64,000 nt of DNA from Muricea muricata (Eukaryota > Cnidaria > Anthozoa > Malacalcyonacea > Plexauridae): NCBI GenBank assembly GCA_963855995.1, contig OY979718.1, positions 27,292,782 to 27,356,781 of the forward strand. Direction: 5' to 3'. Shown one piece after another: positions 15,743-27,622 of this stretch (position 1 is its first letter; every line of letters begins with the position of its first letter). A program made the position numbers and the translations under genes. The notes under the pieces are model-generated. The model ran no database searches and was not told where the DNA came from. It saw nothing but the letters and a program-made list of their open reading frames with translations.

Positions 15743-16920
15743 TTAAACATTATCTATTTTATAGTACATCAAAAATCGTTTAAATTTTGTTTGAGCAACT
15801 CTTCTCGTCTTGTTGGCTAACGATTCTATCTCACATCTTGTATCACGAACATCGACGATCAAATATGACCCAACATATTTTTCATCACGCGCTCTAAAGT
15901 TCTTTAACAGTACCGTGTCATCAACAGTAAAATCTTCGCATCGCTTTACACGATTTCGTAAATCATAACAACGTTTCTGTTTCTTCTGGGACTGTTCGAC
16001 TCTCTCCATTATCATTTTTCGTTGGTCACACTTTCTTTTCTTTAAATCTTCTACTGGGTACTTGGCTGATCCATGGATAGTTTTGCTCACAACTTCGTCA
16101 GGTTCTACTCCTAAGAGAAATCTGGCGCCTCTTCGCACAACATTCCAAACAGAGTAGCTCCTAAAGCATGGTTCATCCCAAGGGATTTCAAAATTTCATT
16201 GAAACGTTCAAAAAGTCTTTCTGTTTGAGGACGATGAGCAATCGTTCTTCTCTTCTCAATTCCAAACAACTGAAACATACTTGCAACTAAATGGGATTTA
16301 AAATTTTTGGCCTTGGTCCGTGAGCAAGGCATTCCGTGTCGAGCAAACACTTGTTCCAGGGCTCAAACTACCATTCCGCTTCATGATTGAGAAGAGCTAT
16401 TGCTTCTGCGTACTTCGTATTATAGTCAATAATGTGAAGCAAACTTAGATACTGTACAACGATCTGTATAGCCTCTTTACCGGCTTCCTCCTCAATCCAC
16501 TTGCGACAAAGGATATTTTTTCAACAACTAAAGATACGATGACATTGTGAAATGCATTAACATCGAGCTGGCATCGTCTAGCTTCTTATCTGGTCTAGAA
16601 CCATTCAATACCCATCTCCTTACAAATAGGACGTTTTCATCTAGGTTTAGGTTTCTTCAAACTCCGTCCATGACAATATAGTAATCCGAACACTGTTAAC
16701 AGGGGCACGAGAAAGTGTATCAGCATGTTGCCACATATTACCAGGCTTATTTTCTGTAATATAACCATACTCTTCCAGTTTGAAGGTCCATCGTGCAAGC
16801 TTACCATTCGGATGTTCGACATATTTCAACCATTTTAGAGCTTTTGTGATCTGTATATATAACCACTTTTCTCCCGTACACATAAGAGTACAAGGCTGAA
16901 ATACGAAAGATTGCAAAGCT
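15743..16920 (-). pseudogene. Ty3/gypsy-like pol fragment (RNase H, integrase), unit A
   Basis: In reading order: an RNase H-end motif LARWTFKLEEYGY then NMWQHADTLSRAP (16916-16647), a frame-broken stretch, integrase core ARHGMPC...GIEKRRTIAHRP..LFERFN (16350-16111), a frameshift near 16130, and the integrase C-terminal region with a basic linker and a small beta-barrel-like domain (ending at 15743). The second catalytic aspartate of the integrase is not present (RTKAKNF where SDxGxxF is usual). No LTRs were recognised. Compared with the unit B copy, one C is missing near 16377, which breaks the frame upstream. Non-functional. Confidence 0.8.
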
Positions 16921-19681
16921 AAAAACCAGCATATATTTCTTAATCTCTGTGGTAGTTCTTCTCTCTACCCAAGGATGCTTTCGATATATACGAAATAACT
17001 TTCTCTTTTCTCTCTACGTCCGCTTGTGCTAAAACAGCCTTTATTTCTACATCACACGTATCTGTGTATAAAATGTAACAGGATATTACTCGACAGAAGT
17101 TGAAATGCAGGCAGTTCTTTTCCCATTCAAAGTAAACATCTTTCTCTATGAGACGATTTAATGCGCTGGCAATGTTACATTTTGCATGAGAATTTTTGAA
17201 CGTGGAATCATCTTGTAGTCTACATGTTTTATAGTATACTAAGTAGTATACAAGTTAAAATGCGGGGTTTTTTTAGGTTTTCCGTTGGAAATTGAGTTTA
17301 AACGCCGTGTTCAGATGTGCGAAAACATTTTCGTGACGTTTGTAACGTGACGTCCAAAATGGCGTACGTACCTCGTTGCATTACGTGAGCAGGTATATCA
17401 CCCCCCTCACACTGCCATGTTAGATAACCATGGAGGAGTATGTGTACTAGCGTAATTATTAGAAGTGGAATGAGGATTAGGAACCGTTTTTCGGTGGTTA
17501 CCTGTATTCTTACCGGATTTCCTATGCTTTGAAAAAACTCGAGCTTGGAGATGATTCGAATTAAACTGTAAACAAGACGCCTGCTAAGGCGTTCACTCCG
17601 CCTGCCAAAACGAAAATGGACACAAGGCTGTAACTAGAGCGTTCATTGGGGGGAGGGGGGGGGGTTGGAGGGGGGTATATTCACTTATTTCTGTTTCGCC
17701 CAACGAACTTCTTTTTGAATCAGTTATTATTAGGGTACCTTCAAAGGCATTTTAAGGCATTGCTAGCACATCTTATGTAATCACTAAAATAACCAAAAAT
17801 CAATGTCTGAGTGATTCTGCCAGAGTCCTAGAAAGATTGCATTTTTTAGAATTTAATTTAAATTAAAGACTTTCATAGTACATATATTGAACAAGATTCT
17901 TTTGTCATAATACAACCAATATATGGCTGTTTTATTTTTGGGTAGTTGCAAGTAAAGAAAATTTTACTAAAAGTGTATACCATACATAAATACATTAAAC
18001 TGATAGCATCATTTAAATCAATTCTATAGCACACTGCCTGAAGTCTCCACGATATAATTTGTTGGGAACTTTAGACTAACATGTGTATTTCTGGAATTGG
18101 AATGTTAAATGTCTCTTACCTTTTATAAATGTATGAGATCCCACAAGCAAATAAATCATTTTACACGAAATATCAGCATCTCACCATAGGTATAGAAAAA
18201 AAATCACAACGAATACTTTGTGATTAAAATTAGGAACACATTTCTTAGACTCACTCCTTGATCATAGAATGATGGAGTCTATCAAAATTTGCCGTTTTAA
18301 AACATTTCTAGAGCAATGTTTTGATAAAGAACCTTCCTTTCTCTTTTTGTTCACTATTAAAAATTAAAAATTGTATTTTGTATATAGATATTTTAGTAGA
18401 ATTTACGTTTGATTCTTGTGTAGAAATTTCTAAATTTCTTAAAAGTGGAAACACAACAGAAAATAACGGAAACACGCTCTCAAAACTTCACCGCACAACC
18501 GATCCGAACGTTATATTCCAATAAAATTATTGGTTACAATATTTGATAATTACAATAGTAACTGGAATTGTCATTTCATGCATATAAAATAAACCCTGAC
18601 CCAAACCCCAGCCCTAACCCTAACCGTGATAATCCCAATAATTTATTGGAGACAATAATTTTATTTGGATACAACGTTCGGATCGGGTGCACCGCGATAC
18701 ATCGCTCCTCGGTAAAGTTTCGCGGTGGAATCAGTCGTTTTAAAACATTTTGCATGAGAATCTTTGCACGTAAAACCTTCTTGCGGCTTAGATGTTCTAG
18801 CATACATGTTAAAATGCGTGTTTTGTTGACATATTCTGCTGGAAATTGAGTCTAAACGCCGTGTTTAGGTCGGCTCACGCGGCTTGTGCCCAGCGGTATC
18901 ACCCATGAGCGCTGCACCAACTTCTGACACCGAAGAAAAAAACAGAAACGGGGCGAATTTAAAACTCCGCCTCGCCTACGGCAGGCGGAGTAATAGGACA
19001 GCAGACAATTTTTTATGATGAACTTTGTTTAGATGCGCTGACGTTCAAATCCAAATTTAATACGGCGGGTTGATAAGGATACTCGCAAGAAAAAGCGAGG
19101 ACACGATTCGTTACCGAGTTCGCATCGGATATATATTATATCGTATCTATGGTTTATAAAATTTCAAAATTGCTAAGCTTGTTCGTTTCTAATAAAATTT
19201 TAATTATACAGCTGCGTGCTTAACATTAATATTTAACTACATTATTGCATTTTAATTGATAATATGACTCGACAGCAATACATGAAATTTTGGCAATATA
19301 TTGTTTTTCATGAATTGTAAAATTACAACAAAAATTTAATAAACAAGATATGAGAGCTATATTGTAGCTTAAATGGTTGTTAAATTAACTTTGCATGATT
19401 TGCGCTTGTTTTTATTGAAGTACTTTTGTCAAAACGTTTTAAGGTCACAGAATAACTGAATGATTAATTCTGGAATTTTCCTGTTCATGTACACAAGCAT
19501 GCTTCAACGCATCGAAGATTTAACGCATCGAAGTTTCTACTTTCTCGTAACACCATTTTTTTCTACAACTGTCGTACATTCTAACTTTAATTAAATTAAA
19601 AAACGTTTTGCGGCAGATCTTTCATATGTTAATCTCAATAAGGATAAGGCGAACATACAAAAAGTTCCGACTACATTCTGA

Positions 19682-20608
19682 ATGAGAGCTCATGATATAG
19701 TATACACTCCAGTGACAAATAAAATGGTCCAGTCCAATTTGTATGTGATATGTGAACTAACAAAAATGTTTATTCCTATTGGAGTTGAAGACACTGCATC
19801 GCAAGTTGCACTGGCGATCATAAATATTTTCATCTCCCTCTTTGGAACACTGGCTAACGGGCTTGTCATAATGGCGTATTATCGTAACCCTCATCTACGT
19901 AGTATTCAGAACACGATCTTCTGTCTACTTGCCATCACGGACTTTAGCGTAACTGCCTTTGTAGTACCTGTAAATGTCGTCGAGATCCTAGCTGCTGTGT
20001 TGGGAAATCCTAGTTGCCTGATAAACGATACCAACACTGTATTATCCATGTTGTTCTTGCAACTCTCGTTGGTAACAATTGTGATTCTTAGTTTGCAATG
20101 TTATATAACCTTGGCTTATCCGTATCATTGGCGAAATATCATTACAAAATCCCGGCTTATTATAACAATTGTCTTTTCCTTTGTTCTGGTTTCGTGTCTG
20201 ACGTTTGCTGTTTTTTGGCATATACACTTTCTGATGTACGGAACACCTGTCATTATTTTCATGACGGTCGCCACCGTGGTTGTAACCTGGTGTTGGACAT
20301 ACAAGCTGGTTGCTAGGCATCGAAAGGCAATTCGGACCACTCAAACTCCTTCAACCAGTCAAAACATATCACAAAGAAAGATCTTACGATCAACAATAAC
20401 CGCGTTTCTGATTATCGCAAGTATTCTGGGTTGTTACGCCTTGAATTTGTTTCTATTTTTCTCCGAAGTGTTTTTAAGTGGCACGCAGCAGGTGATGTGG
20501 TCAATAGCAATGACATTAGTTTACCTGAACTCTCTTTTAAATCCCTGTCTTGTTTTCTGGCGTAACACTTCCTTCAGAGAAACATTAGAAAATATGGGCA
20601 TTTGTTAG
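19682..20608 (+). CDS. Intronless class A (rhodopsin-like) GPCR, paralog 3
   Basis: 308 residues, ATG at 19682. By eye only three bases differ from paralog 2: two silent changes (CTGATA for CTGATC, AAAGAAAG for AAAGGAAG) and one that changes Ser to Asn in the short segment after TM7 (VFWRNTSF for VFWRSTSF). All features of paralog 1 apply, including QCY in place of DRY. About 540 bp of upstream sequence is shared with paralog 2, so expression is probably similar. Very recent duplicate. Confidence 0.9.
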   Translation: MRAHDIVYTPVTNKMVQSNLYVICELTKMFIPIGVEDTASQVALAIINIFISLFGTLANGLVIMAYYRNPHLRSIQNTIFCLLAITDFSVTAFVVPVNVVEILAAVLGNPSCLINDTNTVLSMLFLQLSLVTIVILSLQCYITLAYPYHWRNIITKSRLIITIVFSFVLVSCLTFAVFWHIHFLMYGTPVIIFMTVATVVVTWCWTYKLVARHRKAIRTTQTPSTSQNISQRKILRSTITAFLIIASILGCYALNLFLFFSEVFLSGTQQVMWSIAMTLVYLNSLLNPCLVFWRNTSFRETLENMGIC

Positions 20609-21762
20609 AAAGTACAACAACTCAGCAGTTTTGATTCATTTACTTCAGATCAATTAATAAAAACTTATTGTATATTGTACATATATATATAAGCATTGCT
20701 TGTACTTAATTCAGCAACCTCGCCAGCCAGCGCCTTATGTAAAATGCCCTCTTTTGTTTTCTAATATAAACCAACAAAAAACGACATGGTAAAAATTGTG
20801 AGGGCCTTTTTATTAAAATCTAAATTTTTAAAAACTGTAGAAGAACTAAGTATGGGACAATCGTTTACAAGGAAACCGGGCCTTTTTTCTTTTGATAAAA
20901 TCATTGATTTCGGCATCCAAAAATGGTGTACGTACCTCGTTGCATTACGTGAGCATGTGTATCACTTCTTCCTCCCCCCCCCCTCCCTCCCCCACTGCTA
21001 TGTTAGATAAACATGGAGGAGTATGGGTACTATCGTAATTATTGGAAGTGGAATGAAGATTAGGACTGTCTTTTGGTAATTACCTGTATTCTTACCGGAT
21101 TTACTAAGCTCAGAAAAAACTTGAGCTTGCAGATGACTCGAATTAAACTGTAAATAAGACAGCGGACCTTTTTTATGATGAACTTTGTTTAGATGCGCTG
21201 ACGTTCAAATTTGGATTTGATTTAAAACGGCGAGTTGATAAGGATACTCGCAAGAAGAAGTGAAGACATGATTCGTGACCGAGTTTGCATCCTATATATA
21301 CACTATATTATATCTATGGTTTATATCTCGAGCTTTCCAGACGAAAGTAGATCTTCTTCAGCTTAATTTACGTTCCTTTTAAAAAATGAAATGAAGACAG
21401 TGCTGCATAATTGTAATGAAGCGGCCCTCAACGACACCGTGAACCTCTCGATATCTCTTAATAGTTCATCAAACGCGCTATAACTCTCTTGATAATACCT
21501 CACTTCAATATACCCAAAACGTCCTCACTCCTCACCATGCGGTCTCTCTCTCTTAAATTACATAAATCAAAAGTCACCTTTTTAACACTCCTCTCACAAT
21601 AACAACTTAATAAACGACTAAATCTACATGATATGATAATGGTCAATTCCCTATCAGATAGTCATAAAATAGTGCAAAAACTGGAGAATTAAAAGGTCCA
21701 AGTTCATTTAAACTTGAAGAAGTTTAGATTTTTAGTTACTCTAAAGTGTTCAACTCATCTGT
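20609..21762. other. Intergenic, unit B copy of 14059-15227
   Basis: Same content as the sequence after GPCR 2, with a truncated flank block (about 20835-21320) and the same unclassified stretch after it. A small deletion near 21642 removes about 8-12 bases present in unit A. No gene recognised. Confidence 0.55.
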
Positions 21763-22092
21763 TTAGAAAGCCATGACAAGAGCCCCATAACGATGGTCTT
21801 CTTTGATTTCTTGTAAGGTTCCAAGATCGTGGCATCTTATTAGCATTTTCGTTGTTTCTTTGTTTTTCACGATTAGCCAGTTCATTCTCAATTTCGTCAA
21901 AGCATGGTTAATGGCGCTAGATGGTTTGGAAATTGGGTACTCATTAGAACTACAATATAAACCACTATGTAATATGAATATATTGTTCTGGTTTATGCAG
22001 AAATAAAGTTCTTCGCCGTCATGTGCGTATTGTAGTTTTACATGACTGACCAATAACGTTTCAGGAAAGCTAGACGTCCGCGACTTGAACAA
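21763..22092 (-). CDS. Unrecognised minus-strand reading frame, 109 residues (unit B)
   Basis: Duplicate of the frame at 15228-15557, two residues different. No domain recognised. See that entry for the doubt about its being coding. Confidence 0.25.
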   Translation of the reverse strand: MFKSRTSSFPETLLVSHVKLQYAHDGEELYFCINQNNIFILHSGLYCSSNEYPISKPSSAINHALTKLRMNWLIVKNKETTKMLIRCHDLGTLQEIKEDHRYGALVMAF

Positions 22093-22269
22093 TAGGATAA
22101 TTCAAGAATTTTATTGGTGGAAAACATAATACACACGTGAAGATGAAAAACGATATTTTTGCATAAACTTTGACCGACATAGATAATGAGTTACATTGTT
22201 ATTCTAAGACGACTAGCTTTACAATTTAACAATGGTCAAAGTCAGAAATTCCGTATCTTCGTTTCCTTC

Positions 22270-22630
22270 TTAAACATTATCTATTTTATAGTACATCAAA
22301 AATCGTTTAAATTTTGTTTGAGCAACTCTTCTCGTCTTGTTGGCTAACGATTCTATCTCACATCTTGTATCACGAACATCGACGATCAAATATGACCCAA
22401 CATATTTTTCATCACGCGCTCTAAAGTTCTTTAAAAGTACCGTGTCATCGACAGTAAAATCTTCGCATCGCTTTACACGATTTCGTAAATCATAACAACG
22501 TTTCTGTTTCTTCTGGGACTGTTCGACTCTCTCCATTATCATTTTTCGTTGGTCACACTTTCTTTTCTTTAAATCTTCTACTGGGTACTTGGCTGATCCA
22601 TGGATAGTTTTGCTCACAACTTCGTCAGGT
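22270..22630 (-). pseudogene. Ty3/gypsy-like integrase C-terminus, unit B
   Basis: Copy of 15743-16100: basic linker (VEQSQKKQKRCYDLRNRVKR) and C-terminal domain. Cut off at 22630 by the inserted non-LTR element; the rest of the fragment resumes at 27623. Confidence 0.78.
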
Positions 22631-22648
22631 CTTGACAAGGTCAATACA

Positions 22649-24500
22649 ATGGACGAAGGACATGCAACTATGAGCTCCAGCGTCGAATGCGATTTGTCTA
22701 ATAAAAGTGACCATCAACGTACAGAGAATACAGCGAATTATCTCACAGTAACTGAAAAAGGCAAATTTAAATTGAACGGCCTTTTCGAAGATCTTAAAAC
22801 TTTCATGGACGAATTGACAGGGAAGGAAACGAAATGGTCGACGCCTAGCGGTCATTGTAAATTGCTTGAATTGGACGAAGTCGTAGTGAGATGGTATTCG
22901 AACAGTAATTCACTCACAATAAATGGCAAATTGAGCGAAGATATAAAAACCCAACTCCGAATCGTTGCCAAGCTAACTCGGGCCGACACTGAAGTAATAA
23001 ACAACGTCGACAACGAGGCAGTCTGTAATGGCGAGCAGATCTCTACAAAACCCTCGACAAAGGAACTGAAAGACGAGCTTGAAATGGTACTAGATACTGT
23101 ACGGAAAGTTGAAGAGAGATTAGAACTACGGATCAACAACATTGCAAGCGAAATACACGAGACACGGATAGAATTATACAACGAAAAAATGGCAAGAGGA
23201 GAGAACGAAGCGATTAACAAGTCTATGAGCAATCAATCGTCTTCGGTTTTCGAAACACAACACTCGAAAGAGAACGTCAGTCTCAAGGCAGAAAACGATC
23301 GACTCAAAGATCAAATTTGTAACTATAAGTGCATCGTGTCTGACCTGAATTCAAAAGTTAAGGATTTAGAAAATGAAAAGAATAGTTTAATCGCTGTTGT
23401 AAAAATGTTACAAAACGATCAAGAACAACATGAGGCATCGTGGAATGTTGTAAACAATCATAAGAAGACCACGGGTGGCCCTAATAGTTTACCGCATAAT
23501 CCTAGTGATAACAAGAATGACAAAGAAAATTATTTACAATTAAGAAACCAGTTCATCGTCCTGAGTGACGGCGAAAGCTATAGCACAGTATAAACAGTAG
23601 GGCCACTCAGCAGTGCAACATGTCCCCCTATTTTTATGCAGTTATCTGGCCAGAATAATGGCGGAACGGCCAGTTCAGCGTTCCTATTGGCCAGAAAAGG
23701 CAATTGACTGGCCAGAACCTGCATAATGAACATGCGTAATGAGACATGCGTGGAGACACAAACTTCAAAGGTTCCGACTCGAGTGGCCTTTCTGTTTATT
23801 TCTATTCTGTGGCTATAGCGACAACAGCGCCGCAATGTCAGCCCAACAGGAGGTAAATCAAGGCACTAACGAAAAGCCCGAACAGAGGAAAAGTCACCAG
23901 TCAAAAAGAGCAAATACATCACACAGTCGATCAAAGTTGGATAATAAGAAAAACGATAAAAACAAATCTACGACGACGAAACAAAGACATTCTAATATCG
24001 CTGTATTGGGTGACTCAATGCTAAAACATCTAAATCCCAGAAGAATACAGCATGGTATCGACCATAAAGTTACAATCAAAACTTTTCCTGGGGCCGGTGT
24101 TGACGAAATGATCCATTACGTTAGACCTACTCTTCAAAAGAACCCAAACCATGTTATTTTGCACGTAGGTACGAACGATCTTCAAAGTAAGTCACCTGAT
24201 ACATTGATCACGGCGATAAGCAAGCTCGGAGAAGTCATCACAAAAGAAGGACGTGGCACTGAACTCACGCTTTCTGAAATTATAACGAGGAATGATGATG
24301 CCCTACTTGCCGACAAGGTAAACATTTACAATAAGAAATTAGATAATCTATGCACTGAGCGTAACTGGGGACTTATCAAACATAATAATATCACAAAATC
24401 ACATCTCAATAATTATGGTCTTCACTTAAATCAAAGAGGTACAACGACACTTGCAATGAACTTAAAATATTTTTTAAAAAATCAGACTTCAATTAATTGA
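22649..24500 (+). pseudogene. ORF1 of the CR1/L2-like element: coiled coil plus esterase-like domain
   Basis: The ATG at 22649 opens a frame to 23583, with a heptad-like coiled coil near its end (SLKAENDRLKDQ, LNSKVKDLENEKNSL). At 23584 a 228 bp MITE interrupts it; after the MITE the frame continues from 23819 to the TGA at 24498. The second part has a basic, Lys/Ser/Asn-rich linker and an SGNH-hydrolase-like domain: GDSM (block I serine), FPGAG (glycine), GTND (asparagine) and NYGLHL (histidine). The usual Asp two or three positions before the histidine is Asn here. ORF1 proteins of this group bind RNA and carry an esterase domain of uncertain role in retrotransposition. Without the MITE and one target-site copy the two halves are in the same frame. 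Confidence 0.85.
23584..23811. mobile_element. 228 bp MITE inside ORF1, 7 bp target-site duplication
   Basis: The ends are inverted: CACAGTATAAACAGTAGGGC at the left and, on the other strand, CACAGAATAGAAATAAACAG... at the right, both followed by GGCCACTC. It is flanked by GCTATAG at 23577-23583 and 23812-23818. The interior has several copies of TGGCCAG near both ends, as subterminal transposase sites often look. The CACAG...CTGTG ends and 7 bp duplication match the MITE at 32075-32572, suggesting one transposase source. hAT-like is possible but 7 bp is not the usual hAT length. Confidence 0.88.
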
Positions 24501-27399
24501 AATCAGGATGCTGTCAAGAATACATATTGTCATAAAGTTGTAAATGATACCGATTTTTCGAAAACAAATAGAGGGTTTAAAATTGCTCATTTAAATATAA
24601 GAAGCTTAACCAAGCATATCGATGAATTAAGACTATATCTTGATAAACAGCAATTTGACATAATTATAGCCTAAACGAAACCATGCTCGATCTGTCGGTC
24701 GCAAATCACGAGATAAAAATTAATGGTTACGATGTTGTGAGGAAGGACAGAAATCGGCATGGCGGGGGAGTTGTAATATATACACGAAGTTCAATAAATT
24801 ACACAGTAAGGGACGATCTTGCTCACGAAAGCCTTGAGGCAATTACACTTGAAATCTCTAAACCAAGATCCAAACCATTCCTAATTAATAGTTGGTATAG
24901 ACCACCCGATTCAGCACTAGAACTTTTTAATATCTACGAGGATTTAATTACCCGTATGGACTCTGAGAATAAGGAAGTTGTCCTTATTGGTGATTTCAAC
25001 TGCGATTGGACTCGCTTGATCAATAACAGATCCAACGCGCAGACTAACAAACTTGCTGAAATCGCAAAAACCCTTCAATTCGAACAATTAATTACGAACC
25101 AACACGAATTACAGCTACAACTAGAACTTTAATAGATTTAGCATTCACAAATAAACCGGAACTAATTAATGGCTCAGGTGTGATCCATTTGGGAATTAGT
25201 GACCACAGCTTAATTTATATTCAAAGGAAAATTTCCGTTCCCCGTAAGGAACCGAAAGTTATTAAAACAAGACAATACAAACACTACAATGCGAACAATT
25301 TTAAGTCGGACATTTTGACATATTTACATGATCAAATATTTTGGGATACTATGCTCGACCCAAATATGATGTGGGGAAAATGGAAAACAATATTCTTGTC
25401 CATCGCAGATTTTCACGCGCCCGAGATCACTAAAAAAGTTAGAAGTGAGTATGCTCCATGGATTACGGATAACACTAGACAAGTTATGCACCGAAGAGAT
25501 TTTTTGAAGAAAAAGGCAGTTAAAACCGGGTCAAAACAACTTCATGATGCTTATAAGAGAACACGTAATGATTTAAACCGACTAATCAAAAATACAAAAG
25601 CAACTTACTTCACTAATACTTTAAATGATTGTGAAAACAATCCGAAGAAAATGTGGAAAACAATTAATAAGCTCACAAACAAAAAATCAAAAACAACACT
25701 GATATCCGAAATCCAGCACAATAACCAAAACTTCACAAAAAGGGACGAAATCGCAAATGTTTTGAACTCACATTTTAATGAAGTTGGAACAAACCTAGCT
25801 AAAGACATGCCGCAGAGCTCAAGGGTGCCTGAGTCTTACTTGACTTTTTCCAACACAGAATTTAACATACAAAATGTGTCAGTAACTAAAGTTTATAAAT
25901 TGCTTTCGACAATTAAAACATCCAAATCAGCAGGACATGATAGAATATCGGGAAAACTTTTGAGAGATGCGGCTGAAGCAATAGCACCCACACTAACAGC
26001 TATATTTAATGCATCTATAAATACAGGTATATTTCCCGATGATTTTAAGATTGCAATTATTTCGCCAATTCATAAGTCTGGAAGCAAAACAAATTGCGAT
26101 AACTATAGACCAATTTCTGTTCTATCGTCCGTTGCTAAAATATTTGAGAGATTAATTACTGAACAGCTTGAAACATATTTAGAATCTAATAGCATACTCG
26201 TAGAACAACAAGCAGGCTTCAGGAAGAAGCACTCTACACAAACTTCCCTACTTAACATTACAAATCAGTGGCTAATTAATATGGACAAGGGTTGTTTAAA
26301 TGGTGTTATCTTTCTGGACCTCAAAAAGGCATTTGATTGCGTTGACCATGATGTGTTGGTTAAGAAAATGTATTATTATGGAGTAAGGGGACTTGCTGCA
26401 TTAAAATTGTTTCAATCATATCTTACTAATAGGACTCAAATATGTAAAGTAAACCAAACAATGTCCAACACAAGAATTGTTAAGTGTGGTATACCTCAAG
26501 GTTCAAATTTAGACCCATTATTGTTCTTACTATATATAAACGATCTACCAAATTGTCTGACTTCGTCTTCTACAAGTATGTTTGCTGATGACACGAATAT
26601 CTCAACCCAAGGTACGACTGAATATGAAATACAAGAACGCTTAAACGCAGACTTAGAAAACGTGCATCAGTGGCTAGTTGCAAACAAACTTACACTAAAC
26701 AAACAAAAAACTGAATACATGATTATTGGCTCACGACAGCGTATTTCAAATATAACTGATCCTAAAATTGAGCTTGGTGAGTCAGTAATCAAAAGGGTTA
26801 ACAAATCCAAAACTTTAGGCATCATTATTGATGAGCACCTTTCTTGGAACGATCAAATTCAAAATGTTGTCACGAAAGTTTCAAAAGGAATAGGAATGTT
26901 GCGGCGAATAAGACAGTTCGTTCCCAAATCAACACTATTGAGAATATGTAATGCCATTGTGCTATCACACTTTGACTATTGTAGCTTGGTTTGGGACAAC
27001 TGCTGCGAGTACTTGACCGATAAACTACAAAAATTACAAAACAGAGCTGCGAGAATTATCACTGGTAGAACATACGATGTTAGCAGCGATGACGTTCTAA
27101 AGGAATTAAACTGGGAACCCTTGAAACAACGTTATAAAATCAATAAGACGATTTTCATGCACAAAGTAAGAAACGACATAATACCATCATCTTTAACTAA
27201 CCTGTTTAAAATTAAAACTAATGATCGATATGACTTGCGAAGTAATAACAACAATTACGTACTTGGAAAGCCAAAAACAAACTTTATGAAAAAAAGCTTT
27301 GCTTACTCAGCTGCGTCGCTTTGGAATGGCTTATCGAGTACAGCCAAAGAAAAAGGCATTAGCCTCAACAAATTTAAATGTACTCTTGGCAGCACCTGA
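24501..27399 (+). pseudogene. ORF2 of the CR1/L2-like element: endonuclease and reverse transcriptase
   Basis: Begins in the same frame as ORF1, straight after its TGA, with no ATG before the endonuclease block FKIAHLNIRSL (24576). Frameshifts of one base lie near 24672 (DIIIA / NETMLD) and near 25103 (before RITATTRTLIDLAF). APE-type endonuclease motifs seen: NETMLD, WYRPPDS, GDFNCDW, and SDHS near 25200. The RT follows in one intact frame: YRPISVLSS, FLDLKKAFDCVDH, GIPQGSNLDPLLF, FADDT (catalytic), LTLNKQKTEYM, LGIIID, then the C-terminal connection region (LWNGLSS). In GIPQGSNLDPL, Asn replaces the more usual Ser/Val-Leu-Gly context. The enzyme would nick target DNA and prime reverse transcription from the nick. 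Confidence 0.88.
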
Positions 27400-27622
27400 T
27401 TTAACATAACTTTTGTAAATAGGGTTTTTAAATTTAATAATATTTAGCGTGTGTAAAATTATATTAATGTATTAGTAAATGATGTAATTAGTGTGATATA
27501 TTAGATTGTAATAGTGTGTAACAAACGGCCCCTTGAAAATCAGGTGCCTATGTGCCCTGAAGGGTTACCGTTTTCAAATATTTTTGAATAATAATAGTAA
27601 TAATAATTTAAATAAAAAATAA
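27400..27622 (+). other. 3' UTR of the CR1/L2-like element, with hairpin
   Basis: After the ORF2 stop. ACGGCCCCTTG...CCCTGAAGGGTTACCGT (about 27526-27572) can fold into a stem with an inner CAGG/CCTG stem, the sort of structure that RTs of this group recognise. It ends in AATAATAGTAATAATAATTT and then an A-rich stretch at the insertion edge. Confidence 0.7.

Larger units (their letters stand above)
10802..17352 (+). repeat. Segmental duplication, unit A (6.55 kb)
   Basis: Repeated in direct orientation from 17353, offset 6,551 bp, with few differences by eye. Contents: the 1.4 kb insertion, GPCR 2, a flank block, an unknown minus-strand frame and a Ty3/gypsy-like fragment. At the junction near 17352 the sequence GTGACGTCC joins the end of the unit to its start (CATCCAAAATGG at 10800), with at most 2 bp shared, so the duplication was not made by recombination between long repeats. 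Confidence 0.95.
22631..27622 (+). mobile_element. Nearly full-length CR1/L2-like non-LTR retrotransposon
   Basis: 4,992 bp present in unit B and absent from unit A, so both insertion edges can be read from the empty site: CTTCGTCAGGT on the left and TTCTAGTCC on the right (empty site GGTTCTACTCC). No target-site duplication of more than about 1 bp is evident. Order: ORF1 with coiled coil and SGNH-esterase-like domain, ORF2 with APE-type endonuclease and RT, and a short 3' UTR with a hairpin and an AATAA-rich end. The ORF1 ATG lies only 18 bp inside the left edge, so at most a little 5' UTR is missing. It is younger than the 6.55 kb duplication or entered one copy only. ORF1 is interrupted by a MITE and ORF2 by two frameshifts, so it looks inactive. 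Confidence 0.92.

Noticed and set aside
22589..22648. Extension of ORF1 upstream of 22649
   Set aside because: Those codons lie in the flanking gypsy-like fragment, outside the insertion edge at 22631 or just inside it; the ATG at 22649 is the natural start.
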